Positions 45,796-55,009 of a stretch of DNA of 64,000 nucleotides are shown one piece after another. The stretch is from BCD1 sp942492125 (lineage in GTDB: Bacteria; Bacteroidota; Bacteroidia; Chitinophagales; Saprospiraceae): assembly GCA_942492125.1 (NCBI GenBank), contig CALODM010000031.1:604098-668097 (forward strand), given 5' to 3'. How positions within the stretch are numbered: the first letter of the stretch is position 1; each line of letters begins with the position of its first letter. The notes beneath the pieces were generated by a model, which had not been told where the DNA came from, did not search any database, and worked only from the letters and a program-made list of their open reading frames with translations. Position numbers and translations under genes: made by a program.

Positions 45796-45903
45796 GCTTT
45801 TTTATGGCTGGTATTTCCCGGCAACCAGGATCACATAAAAGACTTTGTGATTGGTTTTAAAAAATTTTTATGTTAATTTTCGTCGTACCGTTTACCGTTA
45901 GTT

Positions 45904-46200
45904 ATGTCAGTCGCAGATTTATTTGAAAATATTGAACTTAAAATAAAACAACTGGCCCTCAAGGTCGAGCGGCTGGAAAAGGAAAATTTATTCCTCAAAA
46001 ACGAAAACGAAAAACAAAAAGTTGAGCTGGATCTTCAAAAGGATACAGTAAATGCTTTGAATGAACAACTGTTGGACGCGCAAAAGGCGATGGCCAACAG
46101 GAAAAATGAGGACAGAGAGCATTCTGAGCAACTAAAACAACAAATGGATCAATACATCAGAGAAATTGATAAATGTATTGAATGGTTACACAATAATTGA
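45904..46200 (+). CDS. Short coiled-coil protein, ZapB-like by position
   Basis: 98 residues, nearly all one coiled coil (ADLFENIELKIKQLALKVER, KENLFLKNENEKQKVELDL). There is no catalytic or membrane part. It ends 2 bases before zapA and lies after pheT, where Bacteroidota often carry a ZapB-like or hypothetical coiled-coil gene. A cell-division accessory role with ZapA is inference from context. Confidence 0.75.
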   Translation: MSVADLFENIELKIKQLALKVERLEKENLFLKNENEKQKVELDLQKDTVNALNEQLLDAQKAMANRKNEDREHSEQLKQQMDQYIREIDKCIEWLHNN

Positions 46201-46202
46201 TT

Positions 46203-46502
46203 ATGGACGGCCAAGAGGTTAAAAATATTACAGTTGTCATAGCTGGCAGGCCCTACCCCCTTAAAGTTCAGGAAAGGGACGAACCGTCCATTAGAAAAAT
46301 AGTGAATGAGATCAATGAAAAAGTGAATGATTTTCAATTGACTTACACTAATAAAGACAAACAGGATTGCCTGGCAATGGCAGCACTGACCTATGCGGTG
46401 GACAACTATAAAACCCGCTTGTCTAATGTAGCCCTGGAAGATGATGTTTTAGTGCAAAGACTGGAAAATATTGACATCTTGCTGGAACAACTGCTCAGAT
46501 AA
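46203..46502 (+). CDS. zapA: Cell division protein ZapA
   Basis: 99 residues from the ATG at 46203; a TTG two codons upstream overlaps the previous stop. It has the ZapA pattern: N-terminal globular domain (VKNITVVIAGRPYPLKVQ ... PSIRKIVNEINEKVNDF), the conserved DKQDCLAMAALTYAVD helix, and a C-terminal coiled coil. ZapA cross-links FtsZ filaments at mid-cell. Likely cotranscribed with the coiled-coil gene just before it. Confidence 0.9.
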   Translation: MDGQEVKNITVVIAGRPYPLKVQERDEPSIRKIVNEINEKVNDFQLTYTNKDKQDCLAMAALTYAVDNYKTRLSNVALEDDVLVQRLENIDILLEQLLR

Positions 46503-46661
46503 ACAGTTGATAACGCATCATTGAAACTATCGTTACGGCCCAAACCCGGGCTAAACGTAGCTACATTTTCTCCTCTATTCTCATAATTTTTTAAGGAACA
46601 GACTTAACAGGTAAGAGAGCTTGCCTGTCGTTTTATTATATAATACATAAATTCAGCCATT

Positions 46662-48341
46662 ATGGATATGATATCAATAGGAATTGGAGTTGCTATTGGT
46701 CTGATTGTCGGTTTTTTCATTGCCAGGTTAATTATCGGCAATGCCAACAAGGGTAAGATCGAAGAGATGAATGCTAAAGCCGACCAGATTATTAAAGAAG
46801 CAAGAATGACCGCAGACAGGACACAATCTGAAGCGGAAATGAAAGCAGAGAAAATGATCAACCAGGCCGAGATCAGGAACGAAAAGACAAAACAGAAAAA
46901 AATACAGGAGGCCAAGGATAAGTTTGCAAGATTTCGGGCAGACTTCGAGCAGTACAAGAGTGACCAGAAAATCGAAATGAAGGAGCGTGAGATGGAGGTT
47001 AAAGCCCAGGAGCTCGTTCTGAAACAGACCCAGGAAAAGTTTGAAGAAACTAAAAAGAGTTTTGAAAACTTCAAGCTGGAAGTAGAGGCAAAAGAATCAG
47101 AGATAAAAAATATCCGCGAGAACCTCGATACACAACTTAAGATTGTCGCTAAGAAAAAGGAAGAACTCAGCGCTGCCAATGAACGCCATATCAAAGCACT
47201 GGAACAAGTAGCCAAACTTTCCGAACAGGAAGCAAAAGAACAATTGCTGGACGCGGTAAAAGCCAAGGCTGAAAACGACTCGCTTGCACTGCGTAAAGAA
47301 ACCATCGAACAGGCTAAAACAACCGCCAATAAGGAGGCCAAAAAGATCGTCATTCAAACCATACAGCGTATGTGCGCTGAATACACCATTGAAAACACCG
47401 TTTCTGTTTTCAATCTGGAGTCTGATGACCTCAAAGGACAGATCATCGGTAGAGAAGGTAGAAATATCCGTGCCCTGGAAGCGGCTACTGGCGCAGAAAT
47501 CGTCGTTGATGACACTCCGGAAGCGATCATTATTTCGAGCTTCGACCCAATCCGCCGTGAAGTTTGCCGCCTTTCCCTGAAAAGACTGGTAGCAGATGGA
47601 CGTATCCACCCGGCCAGGATTGAAGAGGTGGTTGCCAAAACCCGTTCACAGATCGATGAGCAAATCGTCGAGATTGGAGAACGTACGGTGATTGACCTGG
47701 ATATTCACGGTTTGAATGCCTATCTGGTAAAAATGGTAGGCAGGATGAGATTCCGTTCTTCATATGGTCAAAACCTTTTGAAACACTCTATCGAAACTGC
47801 CAACCTTTGCGCTGTGATGGCTGCCGAATTAGGATTGAACGCCAAACAGGTGAAACTCGCCAAACGCGCCGGGCTACTACACGATATCGGTAAAGTTGTT
47901 GAGGAAGAAAGCGAATTGTCACATGCCATTCACGGCATGAAGTTGTGTGAAAAATACAACGAACACAAAGTTGTAGTCAATGCCGTAGGAGCTCACCACG
48001 ATGAAATCGAAATGAACAATATCATTTCTCCTATTGTCCAGGCTTGTGATGCTATTTCGGGGGCACGCCCGGGAGCTCGTCGGGAAATCCTCGAGAGCTA
48101 TCTCAAGCGTATCAGCGAACTCGAAGAATTGGCACTCGCCCATGACGGTGTTCAAAATGCATACGCTATGCAGGCTGGCCGTGAGCTTCGTGTGATCGTG
48201 GAATCTGAAAAGGTTTCCGATCAGTACGCAGACGACCTCGCCTTTATGATCTCCGAAAAGATCCAGGATGAAATGCAGTATCCCGGCCAGATCAAAGTAA
48301 CGGTCATCCGGGAAAAGCGAGCTATTTCGTTCGCCAGATAA
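46662..48341 (+). CDS. rny: Ribonuclease Y
   Basis: 559 residues, usual length. N-terminal membrane anchor (SIGIGVAIGLIVGFFIARLIIG), a long coiled coil (~25-240), a KH domain (LKGQIIGREGRNIRALEAATG) and an HD domain with the metal motif in LAKRAGLLHDIGKVVEEE and later GAHHDEIE. It is an endoribonuclease that initiates mRNA decay at the membrane. It is 160 bases downstream of zapA and ends with a strong terminator. Confidence 0.97.
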   Translation: MDMISIGIGVAIGLIVGFFIARLIIGNANKGKIEEMNAKADQIIKEARMTADRTQSEAEMKAEKMINQAEIRNEKTKQKKIQEAKDKFARFRADFEQYKSDQKIEMKEREMEVKAQELVLKQTQEKFEETKKSFENFKLEVEAKESEIKNIRENLDTQLKIVAKKKEELSAANERHIKALEQVAKLSEQEAKEQLLDAVKAKAENDSLALRKETIEQAKTTANKEAKKIVIQTIQRMCAEYTIENTVSVFNLESDDLKGQIIGREGRNIRALEAATGAEIVVDDTPEAIIISSFDPIRREVCRLSLKRLVADGRIHPARIEEVVAKTRSQIDEQIVEIGERTVIDLDIHGLNAYLVKMVGRMRFRSSYGQNLLKHSIETANLCAVMAAELGLNAKQVKLAKRAGLLHDIGKVVEEESELSHAIHGMKLCEKYNEHKVVVNAVGAHHDEIEMNNIISPIVQACDAISGARPGARREILESYLKRISELEELALAHDGVQNAYAMQAGRELRVIVESEKVSDQYADDLAFMISEKIQDEMQYPGQIKVTVIREKRAISFAR

Positions 48342-48373
48342 ATTAAACACATTAAAGTATTAAACATGAGTCA

Positions 48374-48410
48374 TCCCAAATTTTGGCTTAGGCCAAAATT
48401 TGGGATTTTT
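48374..48410. terminator. Terminator after rny
   Basis: Perfect 14-base inverted repeat, tcccaaattttggc (48374-48387) and gccaaaatttggga (48392-48405), loop of 4, followed by T5. Confidence 0.9.
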
Positions 48411-48763
48411 CGTTTAAATGGTTGATTTTCAATCTTTCCGGCGAGGGAAAACGGCCTTATGGAATTTTGGGTAACAATTCTTAGTGAAGATTTTGAGCGC
48501 TGGCTCTGAGAAAGCACCCATGTCTGAGCCTGACGAAGGAAGGCGAGCCTGCCTGTCGGCTGACAGGTTTGGGTGCGTGGCCAAAATCGAGCTTAGAATT
48601 GTCCAAAAAATACATACAGCCTTGATTTTTTTGGTTCTTTTTGTATCAAGACAAAAAGAATGTAAATACCTGAAAAACAAATAGTTAAATAACAATTCCG
48701 ACATCAACCTCTGAAAAATAAATCATACCTTTTTAATTTTCAAAAATTAGGTATTCCAATTTT
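48411..48763. repeat. Intergenic stretch with two inverted repeats, candidate dispersed element
   Basis: A stretch without a supported gene. It contains cctgtc-ggct-gacagg (starting near 48558) and a perfect 10-base inverted repeat, ttctttttgt (48635-48644) and acaaaaagaa (48651-48660), with a 6-base loop. I recall similar strings recurring in Saprospiraceae/Cytophagales genomes, but a single window cannot show dispersal. Alternatively it is a weak terminator pair. Confidence 0.4.
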
Positions 48764-48966
48764 ATGGAGAAGAATGAAAGAGGCAGTTTTTTCTGGGCCT
48801 GTCTCCTGAGCTTTCTTTTATATTTTTATTTTTTTGGCATTTTTTTTCAAGGGCTTCTTTACGGGCGGTACAAGTTGTTTCAGATGACTCATGTTTTTTG
48901 TTTTAAAAACATAAGTATCTCCCTACCTAAAGAGCTTCGTGCTCTGCATGACTTTATGGTTTTTTG

Positions 48967-48974
48967 TACCTTTG
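48967..48974 (+). promoter_or_regulatory. Candidate -7 box for the DUF6958-like gene
   Basis: TACCTTTG fits TAnnTTTG, 22 bases upstream of the ATG at 48997. Confidence 0.45.
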
Positions 48975-48996
48975 AAAGGCACTCAATTCATAGACC

Positions 48997-49284
48997 ATGG
49001 CCCAGGAAGAAAAAATACTCACCCTGCACCCTTCAGGAAAAAAGGGAACCAACATCTCTTTAGAAAAGTATTCCGCTATTCGAAGAGAGATCCTAGCGGT
49101 ACTCCGGGAAAAGCAAGTGATCTCTTTTGAGGATATGTGTGACATCATTATCGACAGGCTTCAGCCCACTTTTGATGGTAAGGTAATCTGGTATGTTGTC
49201 ACCGTAAAACTAGACCTCGAAGCCCGGAAGATCATTGAACGTGTCCCTAAGACAAGTCCTCATCAGCTAAGACTTGTCGGTTGA
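48997..49284 (+). CDS. DUF6958-like small protein
   Basis: 95 residues: an N-terminal basic segment (ILTLHPSGKKGTNISLEKY), a helical part (IRREILAVLREKQVISFEDMCDIIIDRL) and the ending IWYVVTVKLDLEARKIIERV-P-K-x-S-P-x-x-L-R-L. I recognise the pattern as DUF6958 of Bacteroidota; the last two thirds look like a winged-helix. Function unknown. The -7 box and the following gap support it as a real, monocistronic gene. Confidence 0.75.
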   Translation: MAQEEKILTLHPSGKKGTNISLEKYSAIRREILAVLREKQVISFEDMCDIIIDRLQPTFDGKVIWYVVTVKLDLEARKIIERVPKTSPHQLRLVG

Positions 49285-49321
49285 TCTTTCAATGTCCAAA
49301 AAGAAATAATTAATCCGGAAA

Positions 49322-50674
49322 ATGCAGATATTCCAGACCACCAGAAAAATCAAAATCAGCATTCTTTTAGTAATTTCCATGGTCGTCTTTTGGCTATTGC
49401 CAAATTTTTCCCTTGCACAGCAATATTCACCTATGGCTGAAAAATTCATTACTGTAAAAGACAGGCAGTTCTTTAAAAACGGAAAACCCTACTACTTCCT
49501 GGGGACAAATTTCTGGTATGGCATGAACCTGGGCATGGAAGGCCGGCAGGATCTTCGGAACCGGCTTACCCGGGAGCTGGATCACTTAAAATCACTTGGC
49601 GTTGACAACCTCCGTATTATGGCTGGAAGTGAGGGGCCTGATGATGCTCCGTGGAGAATGACACCTGCCTTGCAAACATCTCCGGGAGTGTATAACGAAG
49701 CATTACTCAAAGGTTTGGACTTCTTATTGGTGGAAATGCAAAAGCGGGAGATGGTAGCTGTAGTTTGCCTGAATAATTTCTGGCCCTGGTCCGGAGGGTT
49801 TGCCCAATATGTAAACTGGACTACCAGGGATTCGATCCCATACCCCCCTCCCGCAGAAAACGGTCGTTGGCTAAAGTTCATGCAATACTCAGGGCGGTTT
49901 TACAAAAACACGGAAGCTCAGGATGCATTCCTCGATCATATCCGAAAAATCATCAATCGCACCAATACTATTTCGGGGCTTTCCTATAAAAACGACCCTG
50001 CCATTCTTTCGTGGCAACTGGCTAATGAACCCAGGGCTATTCCGACCTATCCAGCCTACCTTCGTTGGGTAGAGAACACTGCGGCATTTATCAAAACCAT
50101 CGATACCAATCACCTGGTAAGTGTGGGAAGTGATGGAAATGTCATCGTTCCTTTCAGCAAAAAATTTGAAAAAGAGCATCAGATTCAAAACATCGACTAC
50201 GCCACTTTCCACCTTTGGATACAGAACTGGGGGTGGTACAATCCTGATAAACCCGAACAGTCCTATAAAAAGGCGGTTAAAAAGGCTAAAAAATACATCC
50301 GTAAACACAATCGTATCGCCCACAAACTTAATATGCCTGTTGTTCTGGAAGAATTTGGGATTGCCAGGGATAAGGCATTGTACGAGGCTGGCTCTCCGAC
50401 CTCTTTCCGCGATAATTTTTATGCTGAAATATTTGCATTGGTTCATCGGCTGGCCTCAAAGGGACAACCGGTTGCCGGCAGTAACTTTTGGGCCTGGGCG
50501 GGAGAAGGGCGACCGGGGAGTTCCTCTAATTTATGGAAACCGGGAGATGATTTTACTGGAGATCCGCCTTTTGAACCACAGGGGTGGTATTCCGTTTTCA
50601 ATTCCGACGAAACAACGTTATCCCTCATCAAAAAATATGCAGAAAAGATGAAGGCTCTGGAAAATGCCAAATAA
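49322..50674 (+). CDS. Glycoside hydrolase family 5 endo-beta-mannanase
   Basis: 450 residues with a signal peptide (MQIFQTTRKIKISILLVISM...SLAQ). TIM-barrel enzyme cleaving beta-1,4-mannosyl bonds. Seen: FFKNGKPYYFLGTNFWYGMN, LGVDNLRIM, acid/base Glu236 in WQLANEPR, and nucleophile Glu344 in VVLEEFG, with a following aromatic FWAWAGEG. This is closest to the GH5_7 mannanase subfamily. No carbohydrate-binding or sorting domain is present, so it is probably periplasmic or exported another way. The next gene is convergent. Confidence 0.9.
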   Translation: MQIFQTTRKIKISILLVISMVVFWLLPNFSLAQQYSPMAEKFITVKDRQFFKNGKPYYFLGTNFWYGMNLGMEGRQDLRNRLTRELDHLKSLGVDNLRIMAGSEGPDDAPWRMTPALQTSPGVYNEALLKGLDFLLVEMQKREMVAVVCLNNFWPWSGGFAQYVNWTTRDSIPYPPPAENGRWLKFMQYSGRFYKNTEAQDAFLDHIRKIINRTNTISGLSYKNDPAILSWQLANEPRAIPTYPAYLRWVENTAAFIKTIDTNHLVSVGSDGNVIVPFSKKFEKEHQIQNIDYATFHLWIQNWGWYNPDKPEQSYKKAVKKAKKYIRKHNRIAHKLNMPVVLEEFGIARDKALYEAGSPTSFRDNFYAEIFALVHRLASKGQPVAGSNFWAWAGEGRPGSSSNLWKPGDDFTGDPPFEPQGWYSVFNSDETTLSLIKKYAEKMKALENAK

Positions 50675-50723
50675 TCCCCAATATGCTATTTTAAGACTGT
50701 TGTCTGAAGTCACTATATCTATC

Positions 50724-50761
50724 GTCTCCAGGCGATCCCGGATCATTGATCGCCAGGAGAC
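50724..50761. terminator. Long hairpin between convergent genes
   Basis: Arms gtctccaggcgatc (50724-50737) and gatcgccaggagac (50748-50761), 14 bases with one mismatch and a 10-base loop. It lacks a clear T tract, so it may be a terminator, a processing site or a repeat. Confidence 0.5.
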
Positions 50762-50813
50762 AATAATATCGTTTTGAAGTTAGAAACCCTAAACAACTTT
50801 TTGGGGCAATCAA

Positions 50814-52172
50814 TTATTCTCCGCCTAAAAGCTCGGCTACCTTATTTTCGAGCATCACGCCCCGCAATCCACGAGCGATAATCTTTCCTTCGGCATTCAG
50901 CAAAACGGTATGTGGAATAGACCGTACGCCATACAAACTTGCATATTCACTTTGCCATTTTTTTAGGTCACTGATATGTGGCCAGGTCAATCCATCCTGC
51001 TCAATGGCGCCAATCCAACGGTCTTTACTGCTATCCAGGCTCACTCCGAGAATTTCGAATCCTTTGTCTTTATATTTATCATACATTTTCACCACATTGG
51101 GGTTTTCGCGACGGCAGGGGCCACACCAACTGGCCCAGAAGTCGATCAACACCACTTTACCCCGGAGATCTGACAAGGCAATTGTTTCTCCATCAGGAGA
51201 CTGCCCGCTAAAGTCAGGGGCTTCGCCACCGACCATAAGTTGTTGTTTGCGGCGCAATTCATTCTCCAATCTTCCTGCAGCTTGCGGGTCTGTTGTTTTA
51301 TACTTTTCAATGAACATCTTCGCAAAATGAGGGTAATTGGCATGGTTTTTCTCATTCAATGCCGCCAGGACCCCCCCGATAGCCAGCTTATAGGCTTCTG
51401 TTCCTTCCGGTACACGCTTTAGCGCGATTTCCATGATCTGCATATGTTTTTCATCCGGAAGACCTACACCGGAGATGGTTGTCGTGTAACTTTTATAGGC
51501 TTCATAGGTCCATGGCAAACGGCCGTAGATTTCTTCTTTGAAATCTGCAAACTGGAAAAACTCATTGGCAAAATAATCAAGACCATTGGTATAGTTCTGT
51601 CCGTAATTCTCAAAACTTGGGAAGATATTCAAGCCGACGACACTGGCAAAATAGGGATTAGCCTTATCCAGGGAATCAAGTAAGCCCAATTGTTGGTCAT
51701 CGATAACCTTGATCTGTTGTTTGATGCTTTTTACCTGTTCTGGTTCCCGGGTTTGCTGCAACTTTCTTATCAGCTGCTGTTTGTTCCGGTTGTAAGTATT
51801 CAATTCATTCTTCAATTTGTCATAATCGCTATTAAGCGACGAGGTTACCCTCGCTGAACGCATGCGATTACACTGTCCTGATACTTTTACTTCCTCTTCC
51901 GTTCCCAGGATAACAGGTCGCAACATTTGTTCATTCATACCCACGTAATAGAAACGCGGTTCAGATTTTGGTACCATAAAAACGTACCCCTCTTCCGTTT
52001 GCTTGCCATCCATGACTTTGGAAAAATTCATTCCGTCAAATTGATACAATTTGAGGGATGCAACACAACCTTCCATTTCACAAACGACTTTTACTTCTTT
52101 TAAATCAGGTTGTTTTACAAATCCGGTCAACAACACAAAAACGGCCACAAGGCCAATAAAATATTTATTCAT
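50814..52172 (-). CDS. TlpA-like periplasmic thioredoxin-fold protein with DUF4369-like N-terminus
   Basis: 452 residues from the ATG at 52172 (an upstream in-frame TTG is less likely). Signal/anchor segment MNKYFIGLVAVFVLLTGF, then a DUF4369-like beta domain (VVCEMEGCVASLKLYQFDG), a long helical middle (~105-300), and a thioredoxin/TlpA domain with FWASWCGPCRRENPNVVKMY (WCGPC) and cis-Pro in GVRSIPHTVLL. Such proteins reduce periplasmic disulfides. A -7 box lies 19 bases upstream. Confidence 0.92.
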   Translation of the reverse strand: MNKYFIGLVAVFVLLTGFVKQPDLKEVKVVCEMEGCVASLKLYQFDGMNFSKVMDGKQTEEGYVFMVPKSEPRFYYVGMNEQMLRPVILGTEEEVKVSGQCNRMRSARVTSSLNSDYDKLKNELNTYNRNKQQLIRKLQQTREPEQVKSIKQQIKVIDDQQLGLLDSLDKANPYFASVVGLNIFPSFENYGQNYTNGLDYFANEFFQFADFKEEIYGRLPWTYEAYKSYTTTISGVGLPDEKHMQIMEIALKRVPEGTEAYKLAIGGVLAALNEKNHANYPHFAKMFIEKYKTTDPQAAGRLENELRRKQQLMVGGEAPDFSGQSPDGETIALSDLRGKVVLIDFWASWCGPCRRENPNVVKMYDKYKDKGFEILGVSLDSSKDRWIGAIEQDGLTWPHISDLKKWQSEYASLYGVRSIPHTVLLNAEGKIIARGLRGVMLENKVAELLGGE

Positions 52173-52190
52173 CACTTTTAAAAATTTTTC

Positions 52191-52198
52191 CAAAAATA
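52191..52198 (-). promoter_or_regulatory. Candidate -7 box for the TlpA-like gene
   Basis: Minus-strand TATTTTTG fits TAnnTTTG. Confidence 0.4.
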
Positions 52199-52313
52199 GA
52201 CTTATTTAATATTACTGTCAAAAAACAAGCCATACTTGTCTAACATAAGTTCAATCTTCACAACAAATTGATTAAATTTAGGTTGAGATTAAGAAAAGCA
52301 GAAATTTAGAATT

Positions 52314-52772
52314 ATGACACAAAGAAGAAATGAATTCGGACTGAGTAGCAACTCAATCCTGGGAGCAATAGTGATGGTAGTAGCCTTGATCGGCATTTAT
52401 TTTGTGGCAGGCTTTATCATTTCCATTTTGTATAAATGGGCTTTATTATTGTTGATCCCGGCAGCCATCATTGATTATAAGGTGATCACAGGATTTTTTA
52501 AATGGCTTGGACGCCTTACCAGAAAAAATACAGGAGCAGGTATTGGTGCTATTGTTTTCTCTGCTCTGTTTTATCCTTTTGTCAGTATTTTCCTTTTTGG
52601 CAAGGCCCTGTTTAAGCGCAAGATTAAACAAGTGGAAAAGGAGGTTCAGAAGCAACGTGATGGGGAATTTATTGAATACGAAGAGTTGCCGGAAGAAAAA
52701 CCGCTGGAATTACCGGAAATTGAACCCAAGCAAAAAGAAACGCGTAAAAGTGATTACGAAGAGCTCTTTTGA
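52314..52772 (+). CDS. Small membrane protein with acidic tail
   Basis: 152 residues. Three hydrophobic segments (SILGAIVMVVALIGIYFVAG; YKWALLLLIPAAIIDY; IGAIVFSALFYPFVSIFLFG) are followed by a charged helix (KRKIKQVEKEVQKQRDG) and an acidic/Pro tail (EYEELPEEKPLELPEIEPKQK). I do not recognise the family. Real coding is supported by the amphipathic pattern and an ATG close to the end of the previous promoter region. Gene order with the glycosyltransferase is loose (132 bases). Confidence 0.7.
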   Translation: MTQRRNEFGLSSNSILGAIVMVVALIGIYFVAGFIISILYKWALLLLIPAAIIDYKVITGFFKWLGRLTRKNTGAGIGAIVFSALFYPFVSIFLFGKALFKRKIKQVEKEVQKQRDGEFIEYEELPEEKPLELPEIEPKQKETRKSDYEELF

Positions 52773-52904
52773 TAAAAAATGGTTTTATTTTTAGGATCTC
52801 CTGATTTCCCCATAAAAATAGTTCATTCGTAATTCAAAAGATCATAAAAATGCAAACCGGTATTGTCAACGGGTACTGATAAGATTGCCTGAACACCGAA
52901 ATAC

Positions 52905-54063
52905 ATGACCAACTTTTTATCTGGTTTTTATTCCGGCATGAGCCTGGCGTTAATTATTGGCTATGTCGTGCTCATTTACAGTTACCTTAAATCCTGGAAC
53001 GCGCTTCCTGCATGGTCTGTTCCTGCACAATGGTCACCAAAAACTTCGGTCAGCATAATCATTCCGGCCAGGAATGAAATGGTCAATATTGAAACCTGCC
53101 TAGAATCCGTTTCGAGCCAGCATTATCCATTCAGTCTTTTCGAAGTAATTGTGGTGGATGACCACTCCGAAGACGGAACATCCGATATCATTAATCGTTT
53201 TATTGAAAAACAGGTTGACCCAGGAAAGCTTAAAATTACACACATCCAATCCGATGGCCAGGGTAAAAAAGCTGCCTTGAATACAGGCATAAAACATGCA
53301 AAAGGCGAACTCATCGTAACTACGGATGCCGACTGTACTGTTCCGGAGAACTGGCTCCGGTTTTTGGGTTCCTATTACGAAACAAAACGCCCCAGGTTTA
53401 TTGCTGCGCCGGTTAATTTTCACCAGGAAAAGGGTTTACTGGAGAAGTTCCAGTCATTGGATTACATGGGGATGATGTTGCTCACCGGAGCAGGCATACA
53501 CGGAAAATTCGGGTGGATGAGCAATGGGGCCAATCTGGCCTACCCGAGGGATATTTTTCACGAATTGGAAGGTTTCTCCGGTATCGATGAGTTAGCTTCT
53601 GGAGATGATATGCTTTTTATGCAGAAAGTGGTTGATAAATATCCCGATGATATCGGATTTGTCAAAAACCGGGAAGCCACCGTGTATTCCCGTGCCATGA
53701 CTACCTGGGGTTCTTTGCTTCAACAGCGTATCCGTTGGGCTTCCAAGACCGGAGCGTATGAACAGACCCGTTTGGTTTGGACGCAGTCTTTTGTATTTCT
53801 TTATTGTGCCCTGATTATTCTCGGCATTCCGCTTGTCTTTTTGGGCGATATTTCTGTCCCTTTCTTTTTACTGGGCCTGATCACAACCAAATATCTTACC
53901 GATTATTTTTTCCTGAAAAGAGCCAGCCATTTTTTCGGAAGGCCTGAATTGATGAATGTTTTTCCAGTTGCAGAATGGATGCATACCTTCTATATTTTTT
54001 TGACAGGGTTAGGGGCCATACTACGGAAAGAAACACTTATGGAAAGGGAGAAAGGTACGATAG
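52905..54063 (+). CDS. Family 2 glycosyltransferase, with one frameshift near its end
   Basis: About 385 residues. An N-terminal membrane segment (FYSGMSLALIIGYVVLIYSYL), then GT-A motifs IIPARNEMVNIE, VVDDHSEDGT and TTDADCTVPENW, QQRIRWASK, and two C-terminal membrane segments (FVFLYCALIILGIPLVFLG; FPVAEWMHTFYIFLTGLGAI). The frame then runs into the antisense of the next gene (to 54248). In the +1 frame, the bases from 54031 give GKKHLWKGRKVR with stop TAG at 54061-54063, the ending typical of this family. So one base is probably missing or extra around 54020-54035. Confidence 0.85.
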
Positions 54064-54064
54064 A

Positions 54065-55009
54065 TCAGATCAGCAGATCTCCAAAACGTTCGTTGAATCC
54101 GGCATTACCCTGTAAACCTCCGGTGTGTACTGCCAGGATAGAGCTGCCTGCTTCAAAGGTTTCTTGGGCAATCTGGTCAAAGATCCCGAACAGCATTTTG
54201 CCGGTGTACAAAGGTTCCAGCTGTATGTTAAAGTCCTTTTTGAATTGATTGATAAAATCAACCAACGGGGGCGTGTATTTAGCGAAACCACCAAAATGAT
54301 AATCGTTGTTGATTTCCCAACCAGCATATTTTTTACCCGAGTAACCATCCAAAAGATCGGCAACTTCTGCTGTGTGGAAATTTCCCTTTAGGGCGGAATA
54401 CCCGATAGCTTTTGTCCGGTTGTTTATGCCCGAGACAATTCCGGCAAAAGTCCCCCTGTGCCACACGCACAACAGATAAAATCAGGCAGCTCCGGGAAAT
54501 CCTCCGCTAATTCCCGAACGATCTCTGCACTACCTTTCAGGGCAAGTTTATTGGTTCCTCCTTCCGGAAGCAGGTAAAAGTTGCCGAATTTATCCTGAAG
54601 TTGCCGAATGTTTTGTGGATCGTTTTTTTCCTGTAAGCAGATCTTGTAATAAACTCCAGTTCCATACCTTGGTCCAGGACTCTTTTCAGTGTTGGATTCA
54701 AATTTACAGGTGGACGCCTCCACGGATGATACCGATACTTTTAAACTCCAGGAGTTTTGCTGCTGCAGCGGTTGCCGCAATGTGATTGGAATAGGCACCA
54801 CCGAAAGTCCGTAATGTATCTTTTCCCTGCTCTCGGGCAGCGAGAAGATTATACTTCATTTTTCGCCACTTATTGCCATTGAAATCAGGAGCCGCTTTTT
54901 TCAAACAAAAGATCACTCCGTTTCAAAAAAAGGCGAATACCCTTTTCTGAAAGCAATTTTGAATTTTAGTTCCTGAACCGTCGTGGCTGCCGCATTGAGG
55001 TTTATTCAT
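54065..55009 (-). pseudogene. PLP-dependent deaminase/D-cysteine desulfhydrase family gene, frame-broken
   Basis: About 310 residues are recoverable from three frames. They match ACC deaminase / D-cysteine desulfhydrase: N-terminal RLFLKRSDLLF, the PLP-lysine region NGNKWRKMKYNLLAAREQG, TFGGAYSNHIAATAAAAKLL, GIIRGE, NPTLKRVLDQGMEL, LPEGGTNKLALKG, CACGTGGTFAG and the C-terminal VHTGGLQGN. The frame changes at least three times, near 54450, 54710 and 54930. The ATG (55009) overlaps the stop of the M16 gene (TGATG), so the two were an operon. Whether the indels are real or sequence errors cannot be told here; see the finding on indels. Confidence 0.85.

Noticed and set aside
48764..49063. Plus-strand frame of 99 residues before the DUF6958-like gene
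   Set aside because: It overlaps the promoter and start of the better-supported gene and has no homology-like pattern; biased Phe-rich start.
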